Shown here in pieces: positions 26,981-34,460 of a stretch of 46,935 nt of DNA; position 1 is the first letter of the stretch, and each line of letters starts with the position of its first letter. The stretch comes from an uncultured Johnsonella sp. (lineage in GTDB: Bacteria > Bacillota > Clostridia > Lachnospirales > Lachnospiraceae): the NCBI GenBank assembly GCA_937927235.1, contig CALBCM010000024.1, positions 1 to 46,935 on the forward strand, in the 5' to 3' direction. Under the pieces are notes generated by a model. The model was not told the DNA's origin. It saw only the letters and a program-made list of their open reading frames with translations, and ran no database searches. The translations under genes were made by a program, and so were the position numbers.

Positions 26981-27313
26981 TTGCACGGGATAATAGTTGG
27001 GCTGGGAGCTTTTATGCTGATAGGTATTTTTCATCCTATAGTTATAAAAACCGAATATTATTTTTCAAAAAAGGCTTTTCCATTTTTTATAGTTGCGGGC
27101 ATTGTTTTTCTCGCTATGTCGGTATTTATTAAAAATCATATACTGTCATCACTTTTAGGCATAGCCGGTTTTTCAAGCTTCTGGAGCATATTAGAGCTTT
27201 TTGAACAGGAGAAGAGAGTGGAAAAGGGCTGGTTTCCTGTAAATCCGAAAAGAAAAAATCAGGGAGCAAAGCGATATAAGCCGGATAAAGACTGTACTGA
27301 TACAAAGGTTTAG
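26981..27313 (+). CDS. DUF4491 family small membrane protein
   Basis: The product has 110 residues with a TTG start, which is supported by GGGAGG 8 bases upstream. The sequence MHGIIVGLGAFMLIGIFHPI followed by KTEYYFSKKAFPFF matches DUF4491 as I know it. Three membrane helices lie at about 4-22, 33-50 and 55-72, and the C-terminus is basic (EQEKRVEKGWFPVNPKRK). The function of the family is unknown. The gene stands alone with its own promoter and terminator. Confidence 0.8.
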   Translation: MHGIIVGLGAFMLIGIFHPIVIKTEYYFSKKAFPFFIVAGIVFLAMSVFIKNHILSSLLGIAGFSSFWSILELFEQEKRVEKGWFPVNPKRKNQGAKRYKPDKDCTDTKV

Positions 27314-27340
27314 TTGAATATTTTTATTATTATATAGTAA

Positions 27341-27374
27341 GAGGGGGCTTATTTTACAGCCCCTTTATTTTAAC
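27341..27374 (+). terminator. Rho-independent terminator
   Basis: AGGGGGCT pairs with AGCCCCTT across an 8-base loop and is followed by TATTTT, just downstream of the DUF4491 gene. Confidence 0.85.
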
Positions 27375-27380
27375 TAAATT

Positions 27381-27411
27381 ATTGCTGACTACTTAGCAAT
27401 ACAAATATAAT
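27381..27411 (+). promoter_or_regulatory. Promoter with overlapping inverted repeat upstream of dapB
   Basis: TTGCTG (27382-27387) and TATAAT (27406-27411) have an 18-base spacer. ATTGCT (27381-27386) and AGCAAT (27395-27400) form a perfect inverted repeat over the -35 box, a candidate operator. Confidence 0.5.
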
Positions 27412-27441
27412 CTTATTAAGAAAAAAGATTGGAGGTATAAC

Positions 27442-28233
27442 ATGAAACTTCTGGTAGTAGGACCAAGAGGCAAGATGGGACGTTTAATTACAGGAATTGC
27501 AGCAGAGCGTGATGATATAACAATCGTTGGTGGTGTTGCACCTGTGGGACGTGATTATATTGGCAAGGATATCGGAGAGGTTGCGATGATTGGCAAGTTG
27601 ATTGGTGCGCCGGTTGTATCCGATATTGAAGAGCTTATTGACAGCTGTGATGTAATAATTGATTTTGCAACAATCGAACAGGCTATGATTACACTTGAGG
27701 CTGCAAAAAAGCACAGGAAAGCGCTCATATGCGGTACAACAGGCTTTAGCAGTGAACAGCGCACTGCATTTAAAGAGGCGGGAAAGGTAATTCCCGTAAT
27801 GTTGGCAGCAAATACGTCAAGACTTGTAAATGTAATGTACAAGTTGATTGAAGAAGCTACTAGACTTGCCGGTGATGTTGACGTAGAGATACTAGATCTG
27901 CACGACAAGACAAAGCTTGATTCTCCTAGCGGCACAGCAAAGGAAATTGGTGAAATAGTTGCAAATACCAGAGATGTAGAGCTTCATGACATAAACAGAT
28001 ATGGCAGAGAAGGCAGGTGTCCTCGTGAACATGGTGAGGTTGCATTCCATTCCATTCGGGGCGGCGACATTTCCAGCAGTCATACAGCTTACTTTATTGG
28101 TCTTGGCGAACGTCTTGAGATTGCGCATCATTCACAGAGCTTCAAATGCTTTGCTGAAGGTGCAGTTGATTGTGCAGTATTTCTAAGCAATCAGCCAATC
28201 GGCTCATACACCGTGCAGGATTGCTTTGGGTGA
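27442..28233 (+). CDS. dapB: 4-hydroxy-tetrahydrodipicolinate reductase, divergent
   Basis: The product has 263 residues, the normal length. DapB reduces the DapA product with NAD(P)H in the diaminopimelate/lysine pathway. Visible features are the nucleotide-binding GPRGKMGRLI, ICGTTGFSSEQ and the C-terminal signature region LHDKTKLDSPSGTAKEI with the substrate-binding PSGTA. In the usual HHxxK active-site motif the first His and the Lys are kept but the second His is Asp here. The gene differs from its neighbours in codon use: Ile is mostly ATT/ATC and CGT is common for Arg, where flanking genes use ATA and AGA/AGG. Long antisense frames are open, another sign of different composition. It stands alone, without dapA. 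Transfer from another lineage is a reasonable inference. Confidence 0.88.
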   Translation: MKLLVVGPRGKMGRLITGIAAERDDITIVGGVAPVGRDYIGKDIGEVAMIGKLIGAPVVSDIEELIDSCDVIIDFATIEQAMITLEAAKKHRKALICGTTGFSSEQRTAFKEAGKVIPVMLAANTSRLVNVMYKLIEEATRLAGDVDVEILDLHDKTKLDSPSGTAKEIGEIVANTRDVELHDINRYGREGRCPREHGEVAFHSIRGGDISSSHTAYFIGLGERLEIAHHSQSFKCFAEGAVDCAVFLSNQPIGSYTVQDCFG

Positions 28234-28332
28234 CTGCCATATCATATCCGGGTATAACTACTACAGCTGAGGCAATTTCAAGCCTGTAAGGTATAGAATA
28301 TTATAATCTATCTGAAAGAAGTCAATTTAGTC

Positions 28333-28361
28333 ATTTACAGTTGGTAAATCTGTGATATAAT
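28333..28361 (+). promoter_or_regulatory. Promoter with operator-like inverted repeat, FMN-lipoprotein operon
   Basis: TTTACA (28334-28339) and TATAAT (28356-28361) are 16 bases apart. ATTTAC (28333-28338) and GTAAAT (28344-28349) form a perfect 6-base inverted repeat spanning the -35 box, as expected for a repressor site. The regulator is unknown. Confidence 0.55.
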
Positions 28362-28413
28362 TTGCATTGGATTGTTTTTTTATATTTTATAAATTATTTC
28401 AGGAGGAATATAC

Positions 28414-28893
28414 ATGAAAAAATTAAGTTTATTTGCTGCGATTGCAGCTTGTGCATTGTCAATATCAGCCTGCGGAGGTGGCTCAGGCGAATCTGCTGCC
28501 TCAGATAGTCAGTCGGTTGAGAGCGGTGCAAAGGCTGGAGAAAAAGCGCGGGCTCTTACCTATAAAGATGGTGAATATGCCGGCGAGAGCTCGCTTGATG
28601 AATACGGCGGAAAAATTAAGGTAAAGATAACCGTAAAAGACGGAAAGATTGAGGAAGTAGCTATTGAAAACCTTGATAAAGAGGGAAAAGAAAAAGATGA
28701 AAGCTATGGAAAAGATGCCGGACAGGAAGGGCTTTACAAGCAGGCACAGGATTCAGTAAAAAACACAAAATTATATCCCGATAAGCTTAAAGAGGCTCAG
28801 AATATAGACGGGGTAGATTCAATAAGCGGTGCAACCAAATCCTATGCTGCCTTTAAAGAAGCAGTAAATAATGCACTTGCTGCTGCAAAATAG
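28414..28893 (+). CDS. FMN-binding domain lipoprotein
   Basis: The product has 159 residues. It has a lipobox ISAC (Cys20), a short acidic and Ser-rich linker, then one FMN_bind domain (about 50-158). YKDGEYAGESSLDEYGGKIK opens the domain, and DSISGATKSY is the flavinylation-type motif in which a Thr can carry covalently bound FMN. Such lipoproteins take part in extracytoplasmic electron transfer. AGGAGG lies 8 bases upstream of the ATG. The FtsX-type permease gene follows after 13 bases, so the two form a unit. Pairing of an FMN_bind protein with MacB/FtsX-type permeases occurs in iron-uptake-associated loci; that link is a hypothesis here. Confidence 0.88.
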   Translation: MKKLSLFAAIAACALSISACGGGSGESAASDSQSVESGAKAGEKARALTYKDGEYAGESSLDEYGGKIKVKITVKDGKIEEVAIENLDKEGKEKDESYGKDAGQEGLYKQAQDSVKNTKLYPDKLKEAQNIDGVDSISGATKSYAAFKEAVNNALAAAK

Positions 28894-28906
28894 GTAGGGC
28901 TGCAGC

Positions 28907-30112
28907 GTGAATAGTCTTGGAACATTTGGGCTTGCAAAAAGAAATATAAAGAATAAACCAGCTCGCTCCTACGGGATGATGGTACTTACAGGAGTGCTGT
29001 GCTTTATATTGTTTTTTGGAAGCTTTATGATTTACAGCCTCAAAAGAGGTATTAGCTCACTTTCTGACCGTATGGGAGCTGATATTATAGTAGTTCCTGA
29101 GGGATACGACAGTAAGGTAACCGGAGCAATATTAAGAGGAGAGCCTAATTCCTTTTTCTTTGACAGAGCGGTGGAAGATAGGGTAAAAGCTGTTGAAGGC
29201 GTTGAAAAAACTGCTCCGCAGCTTTTTCTTGCCACTTTAAGTGCAAGCTGCTGCTCTTTTCCGATACAGATAATAGGCATAGATTTTAACAGTGATTTTA
29301 CTGTAGCTCCCTGGCTTGAAAAACAGGTAGGACTGCCGCTTAAAGAGGGAGAGATTATTGTAGGCAATAATGTTGAAGGCAATATACATGCAGAGGTTAA
29401 GTTTTTCAGCAGACCTTTTAAAATCAAGGGCAGATTGGCAAAAACCGGTATGGGATTTGATAATACCGTATTTATGAGCATAGAGCAGGCAAAGGCACTT
29501 GCAGTTGAGTTTGAAAAAACCCTGCAAACCCCTGATGCAGGAAGGGAAAATATGATTTCTTCAGTTATGGTGAGAGTAAAAAGGGGGGAATCTCCTGAGG
29601 AGGTGCTGAAGCGTCTGAGAGCTGAATTTAAAAGTGATGGCATCTACCCTATACTGTCCAAGCAGATGATGTCTGAGGTATCGAAAAATATGGAGGGAAT
29701 GCTGATCTATGTGTATGTGCTGATAGGGCTGCTATGGCTGTTAGCCTTTTGCGTGCTCACTTTGGTGTATTCGGTGGCTATCAAAGAAAGAAAAAGAGAA
29801 TTTGCAATGCTGAGAATACTTGGCACTACAAAATCTAAGCTTAGAAATATTTTTATCAGCGAGGTTTTTATAATTAATTTAATCGGTGCCTCAATTGGAA
29901 CCGCATTTGGAGTGATATGTGCCCTGCTCTTTGCACCCGCTGTAGGAAACAGTCTTAAAATGCCGTTTCTTCAGCCGAGTGCCGTTGTTTTAATAATGCT
30001 TGCCGCAGCTTCGATCCTTGCGGGTACTTTTCTTGGACCTCTTTCTTCTTTGTTCTCTTTAATTAAAATGTCTGCTGCAGAGCCGGCGCTTTTATTAAGG
30101 GAAAATGACTAA
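28907..30112 (+). CDS. FtsX/MacB-type ABC permease
   Basis: The product has 401 residues with a GTG start (GGTAGGG lies 7 bases upstream). The plan is one N-terminal membrane helix (about 25-45), a large extracytoplasmic MacB_PCD-type domain (GADIIVVPEGYDSKVTGA, VEGVEKTAPQLFLATL, FPIQIIGIDFNSDF) and three C-terminal helices (about 265-295, 320-345, 365-390) of the FtsX domain. A Cys-Cys pair at 115-116 sits in the outer domain. Permeases of this type need a LolD/MacB-like ATPase, but no ATPase gene follows. Only a 9-codon frame overlaps its stop. It may use an ATPase encoded elsewhere. Confidence 0.88.
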   Translation: MNSLGTFGLAKRNIKNKPARSYGMMVLTGVLCFILFFGSFMIYSLKRGISSLSDRMGADIIVVPEGYDSKVTGAILRGEPNSFFFDRAVEDRVKAVEGVEKTAPQLFLATLSASCCSFPIQIIGIDFNSDFTVAPWLEKQVGLPLKEGEIIVGNNVEGNIHAEVKFFSRPFKIKGRLAKTGMGFDNTVFMSIEQAKALAVEFEKTLQTPDAGRENMISSVMVRVKRGESPEEVLKRLRAEFKSDGIYPILSKQMMSEVSKNMEGMLIYVYVLIGLLWLLAFCVLTLVYSVAIKERKREFAMLRILGTTKSKLRNIFISEVFIINLIGASIGTAFGVICALLFAPAVGNSLKMPFLQPSAVVLIMLAAASILAGTFLGPLSSLFSLIKMSAAEPALLLREND

Positions 30113-30134
30113 GCTGTTGAAGCTATTAGAATAA
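30105..30134 (+). pseudogene. Nine-codon stub overlapping the permease stop, possible ATPase remnant
   Basis: The frame reads MTKLLKLLE and stops, and overlaps the permease stop by 8 bases as a coupled downstream gene would. The position is where the partner ATPase gene is expected, and its sequence is compatible with the start of such a protein, but the fragment is too short to identify. Confidence 0.25.
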
Positions 30135-30208
30135 TTAATTTCAAACCTTTACTGTTTATTGCTTTCAGGCAATGAAAATAAAAAATGTTAAAAGGAAGGT
30201 CAAGCAAT

Positions 30209-31402
30209 ATGAAAATTACTAGTAAACAGGCTTTAAAGTCTGGGGGGAAGTTGATACGGTTTGTAATATTTATATTAACTGCAGCTGCTTTTTTGATTGG
30301 AAGCGGTGATAAGGCTTTGGCAGAGGTTGAGGGTTTTGGAGCTTCTTATAGTGGACATTTTGACAATTCAATAGGATGGAGCAAATGGACTAAGGACAAT
30401 AGAGTACTTTCACATTCAAATGCCTACCCAACTGCATTAAAAATAACTCTTGAAAATCAGCCTGAAGGGGTTTCGGGTACGGTACAGTATCAGGTAAATG
30501 AAAGCGGTGCAGGCTGGCTGGAATGGGCTGAAGCCGGTGCAGAAACTGGCAGTGCAGGTTCCGGTCATCCGCTTGAGGCTTTGAAGGTCAGATTAAACGG
30601 AGAGCTTGCAGAGAGGTACGATATTTATACCAAGGTTAAGCAGTCAGGACAGTGGACAGAGTGGGTTAAAAACGGTGAAACTGCCGGCAGTGAGGGAGTC
30701 GGAACCCATATTGCTGCCCTGAGGATATCAATTAAGGCTAAGGACAGCGGTCAGCCTGAGGATATTCCTGAGCCTGCCGGAAGACAGATAGACCCTGCAA
30801 AGCCCATGGTAGCACTTACCTATGATGACGGTCCAAGTGCCTCAGTCACAAATAGAATACTGGATTCACTTGAAGCAGTGGGGGGAAGGGCAACCTTTTT
30901 CGTGATAGGAAGCAATGTCCACGGCGGAAATGCGGCAGCGATGAAGCGCGCATTTGATATGGGCTGTGAGATTGGAAATCATACCTATAATCATGAAAAT
31001 CTTACTAAGCGCTCGGTAGATGCTATAAAAAGCACTGTAGGGAGAACTGACCAGAAGGTTGCCGAGGTTACAGGAGTGGCACCTACACTTTTAAGACCCC
31101 CTTACGGTGCTAAGAATGCAACGGTATTGAGGGCAATAGGCAAGCCGGCTATACTCTGGTCTATAGATACTCTTGATTGGAAAACAAAAAACTCCGGCAG
31201 CACTATCAATGCTGTACTTAATCATGTAAAGGATGGAGATATAATACTTATGCATGATATTTATTCTCCTACCGCAGATGCTTCGGCAACTATAATTCCT
31301 GAGCTTGTAAACAGAGGCTACCAGCTTGTTACGGTAACTGAGCTTGCAAATCATAGAGGAGGGCTTCAGGCAGGCAAGGTTTATGGAGCCTTTAGAAGAT
31401 AA
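30209..31402 (+). CDS. Secreted polysaccharide deacetylase with ChW repeats
   Basis: The product has 397 residues. The ATG at 30209 is preceded by AAGGAAGG; the ATG at 30185 lies upstream of that site. It has a signal peptide or membrane anchor at about 8-36, then three clostridial hydrophobic-W (ChW) repeats (about 45-190; GWSKW, GWLEW and QWTEW cores), then a NodB catalytic domain (about 205-385). Catalytic features are LTYDDGP (base and metal Asp), GNHTYNHE (metal His pair), LLRPPYGAKN, ILWSIDTLDWK and IILMHDIY. It probably deacetylates peptidoglycan N-acetylglucosamine, with ChW repeats docking it to the envelope. It is a single-gene unit ended by a strong hairpin. Confidence 0.93.
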   Translation: MKITSKQALKSGGKLIRFVIFILTAAAFLIGSGDKALAEVEGFGASYSGHFDNSIGWSKWTKDNRVLSHSNAYPTALKITLENQPEGVSGTVQYQVNESGAGWLEWAEAGAETGSAGSGHPLEALKVRLNGELAERYDIYTKVKQSGQWTEWVKNGETAGSEGVGTHIAALRISIKAKDSGQPEDIPEPAGRQIDPAKPMVALTYDDGPSASVTNRILDSLEAVGGRATFFVIGSNVHGGNAAAMKRAFDMGCEIGNHTYNHENLTKRSVDAIKSTVGRTDQKVAEVTGVAPTLLRPPYGAKNATVLRAIGKPAILWSIDTLDWKTKNSGSTINAVLNHVKDGDIILMHDIYSPTADASATIIPELVNRGYQLVTVTELANHRGGLQAGKVYGAFRR

Positions 31403-31437
31403 ATTTAGGTGGACTTGTAAAGTAAGATAAAGAAACA

Positions 31438-31493
31438 GTGGGTGTCGCAAAATCATCAAAACAGATGGTTGAGCGACACCTTTTTGTTTTTTT
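31438..31493 (+). terminator. Terminator hairpin, member of a GGG..GCAAAA hairpin family
   Basis: GGTGTCGC (31441-31448) pairs perfectly with GCGACACC (31473-31480) and is followed by TTTTTGTTTTTTT. It terminates the deacetylase gene. Its arm and TGAGCGACA edge resemble the hairpin at 45213, and its left arm (GGGTGTCGCAAAA) resembles the left end of the 36920 element. Confidence 0.85.
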
Positions 31494-31534
31494 AAATCTT
31501 CATCCATGTTGATATTTATATTTATCTGCGCCAT
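31481..31534 (-). pseudogene. Truncated RelB/DinJ-like antitoxin start
   Basis: Eighteen codons read MAQININ, then INMDEDLKKQK, from an ATG with AAAGG 7 bases upstream. MxxINIxMDEDLKKQ is the usual N-terminus of RelB/DinJ antitoxins. Homology ends where the hairpin at 31441-31480 begins, and the frame then runs into unrelated sequence antisense to the deacetylase gene. No toxin gene is present. I read it as a gene remnant cut at the hairpin. Confidence 0.5.
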
Positions 31535-31604
31535 ATTTTTTACCTTTCATTATTTGATTTATTTGATATTTACTGCATTTTTTCCTTTCTAAACTTAATT
31601 TAAA

Positions 31605-31649
31605 AATAAACTGCCCCGCCTTACATTAATGTAAGCGGGACAGTTTTTG
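31605..31649. terminator. Bidirectional rho-independent terminator
   Basis: AAACTGCCCCGC and GCGGGACAGTTTTT flank the perfect palindrome TTACATTAATGTAA, giving a long stem. On the minus strand it is followed by T-rich sequence and ends the cell-wall-binding protein gene. Confidence 0.85.
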
Positions 31650-31655
31650 TATAAG

Positions 31656-32162
31656 CTAATGACAATATGGGCAGTAGGTAAAGCCTGCATTCAGTAAATC
31701 TACTTCTATTTCGGAATATCTTAAGTTTGAACTCGGGATATTTTTTATTTCTTTACAGCCCGGACGGTGCAGCTTTTTCGTACCTATGTCTACTACGATA
31801 GTATAGCCGTCAAACGGCTCACGACTGAGAGGAAGATCGGAAGGCTGGATGGAGTTGTTTGGTCTAACCCATGCCCCGTCAGCACCTACTCTGTAACCAT
31901 CAGGAGTATAAGCATTCTTAAGCATGGCTCCTGAATCTGATAAATAATAATTGCCTATCCAGGTATGGTATGCCATATAACCGTCAGCATGGAAGTAATA
32001 CCATACATTGTCGATTTTTTTCCATTTGGCTTTTGGGTAGCTGCCATTTTCATTTTGATACCACCAACCTCTATTATCTCGTTTCCACTGCCCTGCGAAG
32101 GCTGTAAAGCTTGCTGCAGCCGCTATAAGAGCTGTAAGTGCAAATAATCTGATATATCTCAT
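31656..32162 (-). CDS. Secreted cell-wall-binding repeat protein with Cys/His tail
   Basis: The product has 168 residues. It has a signal peptide (about 1-23, ending SFTAFAG), then choline-binding-like aromatic repeats (RDNRGWWYQNENGSYPKAKW, VWYYFHADGYMAYHTWIGNY, YLSDSGAMLKN), then a C-terminal module at about 125-168: KKLHRPGCKEIKN and GFTYCPYCH. The last part has the spacing of the Ada-like metal-binding tail found on surface and nuclease-linked proteins of Firmicutes (H, C and CxxC). GGAGG lies 8 bases upstream of the ATG and a strong promoter precedes it. A paralogue of the same architecture lies at 45367. Role unknown; wall attachment and metal binding are inferred. Confidence 0.85.
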   Translation of the reverse strand: MRYIRLFALTALIAAAASFTAFAGQWKRDNRGWWYQNENGSYPKAKWKKIDNVWYYFHADGYMAYHTWIGNYYLSDSGAMLKNAYTPDGYRVGADGAWVRPNNSIQPSDLPLSREPFDGYTIVVDIGTKKLHRPGCKEIKNIPSSNLRYSEIEVDLLNAGFTYCPYCH

Positions 32163-32200
32163 ACTCTACCTCCTTAAAGTTAATAATCTAGGTATTTATT

Positions 32201-32229
32201 ATAATATTTAATAGCTATAAAACTGTCAA
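32201..32229 (-). promoter_or_regulatory. Sigma-A-type promoter of the cell-wall-binding protein gene
   Basis: On the minus strand a perfect TTGACA (32229-32224) and TATTAT (32206-32201) are 17 bases apart. Confidence 0.8.
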
Positions 32230-32342
32230 TAGCCTATAGATAAAGTAAAAAAATTGTCAGCTAAAATAAAAAAATATGTAATATATATAATAATATATAA
32301 TATGAGCTGCTGACGGCAAAAGGCTCAGAAAGGAATAGTATA

Positions 32343-32371
32343 TGGAAAAAATTGCTTCACAATGATATAAT
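32343..32371 (+). promoter_or_regulatory. Promoter of the isochorismatase-family gene
   Basis: TGGAAA (32343-32348) and a perfect TATAAT (32366-32371) have a 17-base spacer. The location excludes the upstream in-frame TTG at 32352 as a start. Confidence 0.55.
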
Positions 32372-32405
32372 ACAAAAAAGACGAGAAAGAGCAAAGGGCA
32401 GAAAT

Positions 32406-32939
32406 ATGAAAAGAAAAATTCTTATAGTTATTGATATGCAGAATGATTTTGTAGACGGTGCGCTTGGAACTAAGGAGGCACAGGCTATAGTTAAAAAGGT
32501 GCTTGATAAGGTTAAAAATTTTTCCGGAGAAATAATATTTACTCAGGATACTCATAAGGCAGATTATCTTGAAACTCAAGAGGGAAAAAATCTGCCGGTA
32601 GAGCATTGCATAAAGGGGAGCTATGGCTGGCAGCTAATAGACTCCCTTAAAGAAATAATAAAAGAAAAGGGCTGCAGAGTTTTTGAAAAAAATACTTTTG
32701 GCAGCACCGAGCTGGCACAAACTCTTAAAAATGAAAATGAAACCGGGAACCCTATAGATGAAATACAGCTTATAGGTCTGTGTACCGACATTTGTGTAGT
32801 AAGCAATGCGATGCTGTTAAAGGCATTTATGCCTGAGGTAAGCATTACGGTTGAGGCTTCCTGCTGTGCCGGGGTTACTGTGAAAAAACATGAGGCGGCA
32901 CTGGACACTCTTTCAAGTTGCCAGATTAAAATATTGTAG
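32406..32939 (+). CDS. Isochorismatase-family cysteine hydrolase, nicotinamidase-like
   Basis: The product has 177 residues, starting at the ATG at 32406 (AAAGGGC upstream). The fold is the cysteine hydrolase of nicotinamidase and isochorismatase enzymes. The catalytic triad is visible: Asp in VIDMQNDFVDG, Lys in FEKNTFGSTE and Cys in GLCTDICVVSNAM, preceding the expected cis-peptide stretch. TQDTHKADY and LPVEHCIKG fit nicotinamidase-type metal and substrate segments. The likely reaction is nicotinamide to nicotinate in NAD salvage, but related amidases cannot be excluded. It is a single gene between the cell-wall protein and the YbaK gene. Confidence 0.88.
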   Translation: MKRKILIVIDMQNDFVDGALGTKEAQAIVKKVLDKVKNFSGEIIFTQDTHKADYLETQEGKNLPVEHCIKGSYGWQLIDSLKEIIKEKGCRVFEKNTFGSTELAQTLKNENETGNPIDEIQLIGLCTDICVVSNAMLLKAFMPEVSITVEASCCAGVTVKKHEAALDTLSSCQIKIL

Positions 32940-32964
32940 TAAGCTAAATTTTATTATACTTTGC

Positions 32965-32993
32965 TGGACTCAAAGTATTTCCTGTTGTATAAT
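32965..32993 (+). promoter_or_regulatory. Promoter of the YbaK-family gene
   Basis: TGGACT (32965-32970) and TATAAT (32988-32993) are spaced by 17 bases, 106 bases upstream of the ATG. Confidence 0.55.
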
Positions 32994-33098
32994 AGCTGGT
33001 GTTAGTTAATAAATTTACAAAATATATTATGTTTTTAGTAAAAAATCTATTTAGCGGTATTAAGAGCTATACTGCGGAGATACTAAGGAGGATAGTTT

Positions 33099-33644
33099 AT
33101 GGAAGTATATCATGCAAGACCGCAAGACTGCAGCGACAGGCAGGAGAGGGAAATAAAAGCTTATGATTTTTTGGACAGTCTTGGAATCAAATATGACAGA
33201 GTGGACCATGAGCCTGCTGAAACTATGGAGGCTTGCGCAGAAATAGAAAAAGCGCTTGAAGTTCAGGTATGTAAAAACCTGTTTTTATGCAACCGACAAA
33301 AGACGGTTTACTATTTATTGCTCATGCCGGGGGATAAACCCTTTAAAACCAAGGAGCTTTCAAATCAAATCAATGCGGCAAGACTTTCCTTCGGCTCCGG
33401 TGAAGCTATGGAAGAAATGCTTGGAGTAAGTCCCGGCTCAGTTACCGTGCTTGGACTTATGAATGATAAGGATAAGGCGATTCAGCTGCTTATTGACAGG
33501 GACCTTAAAAAGCAGGAATACATAGGCTGTCACCCTTGTATGAACACCTCTACCCTTAAATTAAAAACAGAGGATATTTTAAACAAAATCCTGCCGGCGG
33601 TAAAGCACAGACCGATGTACGTCAAGCTTACCGGCAAGGATTAA
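33099..33644 (+). CDS. YbaK/ProX-family aminoacyl-tRNA deacylase
   Basis: The product has 181 residues. It is the free-standing editing domain family that hydrolyses mischarged tRNAs such as Ala- or Cys-tRNA(Pro). AYDFLDSLGIKYDRVDHEPA, CKNLFLCNRQKTVYYLLLMP with the family lysine (VCKNLF), RLSFGSGEAMEEMLGVSPGS and the C-terminal GCHPCMNTSTLKL are characteristic of the ProX/PrdX subgroup. In trans editing of tRNA(Pro) is the likely role. AAGGAGG precedes the ATG. It is a single-gene unit. Confidence 0.9.
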   Translation: MEVYHARPQDCSDRQEREIKAYDFLDSLGIKYDRVDHEPAETMEACAEIEKALEVQVCKNLFLCNRQKTVYYLLLMPGDKPFKTKELSNQINAARLSFGSGEAMEEMLGVSPGSVTVLGLMNDKDKAIQLLIDRDLKKQEYIGCHPCMNTSTLKLKTEDILNKILPAVKHRPMYVKLTGKD

Positions 33645-33774
33645 TAAATATTACAGTTTCTCCTTCAGGCGTATAAATATAAAGAGGAAATTCACAGTCT
33701 GCTTATAAGAGGGAAGCTCTTGTTCTTGCTTGAAGCTCAACAGGCAATATTGCTGCTGTTGCTCCAAAATATAT

Positions 33775-33818
33775 AATTCCCGGTTTATAAAGTTAAACTG
33801 CTGTATAAGTCGGGAATT
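33775..33818. terminator. Hairpin between convergent genes
   Basis: AATTCCCG (33775-33782) pairs with CGGGAATT (33811-33818), with TATA..TATA extending the pairing. A T-rich run follows on the minus strand, so it most likely ends the DUF3290/DUF421 transcript. Confidence 0.55.
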
Positions 33819-33824
33819 CTGCGA

Positions 33825-34457
33825 TTAATAGGTAATTACGTTTATATTGCCCTTTTCATATTCTGCAAGAAAGATGTTGCCAACCTCTTCATAGCCCTGC
33901 TCCTTTAACTTTTCAAGAAGCCAGGCCTCATCCTTATCCAGAGATTCAAGAGTGGGAATCCTTATAACTCCGTCGGTAATCAGAGGATATTTTGGACTTT
34001 CTTCCCCATACAATACTATTATAAGCTGACCGTTTTGTTCAAGGTCTGCTCTTTTGACCCGGCTTATAGTATAAACTCCCTGACTTCTCAGCTTAAAGGA
34101 AATATCATGCCCGCTGAAGCCTGCTTTTCGGCAGGCTTCGACATCAAGCACTCCATTCTTAATCAAGGTAACCGCCTCACCGTCAAGATATTTCTTGATA
34201 GTATTATTATTGGTCTTTAGCCATTTTAAACTGATGACCAGCATAAACCATATCAGCAGTATTATAAAAAACTGCAGTACTGTAATTGCGGGATTGTAGA
34301 TAACACCACCTATTATCCCACCGAGTACATAGTTTTGTACCTGGTCACTTGCGGAATTTGGAGCAAGATTGCCCTTGCCGTAGATATTTATAACAAGAGT
34401 AAGGGAAAGCAGCCCAAGAGTAAGCTTGATAGCTGTTTCAATATAGGATAAGTTCAT
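33825..34457 (-). CDS. DUF421 (YetF-family) membrane protein
   Basis: The product has 210 residues. It has three membrane helices (about 8-27, 42-58, 60-80) followed by a cytoplasmic alpha/beta domain with the family motifs LKRSQGVY-like (FKLRSQGVYTISRVKRADLE) and GQLIIVLYGEE. YLDGEAVTLIKNGVLD is also typical. The function of YetF proteins is not settled, although some are linked to spore or envelope stress. GGAGG lies 9 bases before the ATG, which starts 3 bases after the DUF3290 stop. The pair is a recurrent two-gene unit in Firmicutes. Confidence 0.9.
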   Translation of the reverse strand: MNLSYIETAIKLTLGLLSLTLVINIYGKGNLAPNSASDQVQNYVLGGIIGGVIYNPAITVLQFFIILLIWFMLVISLKWLKTNNNTIKKYLDGEAVTLIKNGVLDVEACRKAGFSGHDISFKLRSQGVYTISRVKRADLEQNGQLIIVLYGEESPKYPLITDGVIRIPTLESLDKDEAWLLEKLKEQGYEEVGNIFLAEYEKGNINVITY

Positions 34458-34460
34458 AAT

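Noticed and set aside
27484..28131. Several antisense open frames within dapB
   Set aside because: They have no ribosome binding sites or recognisable domains. They reflect the different codon composition of dapB.
31091..31534. 147-residue minus-strand open frame starting with the antitoxin-like sequence
   Set aside because: Only the first 17-18 codons look like a real protein. The rest is antisense to the deacetylase gene and its terminator.
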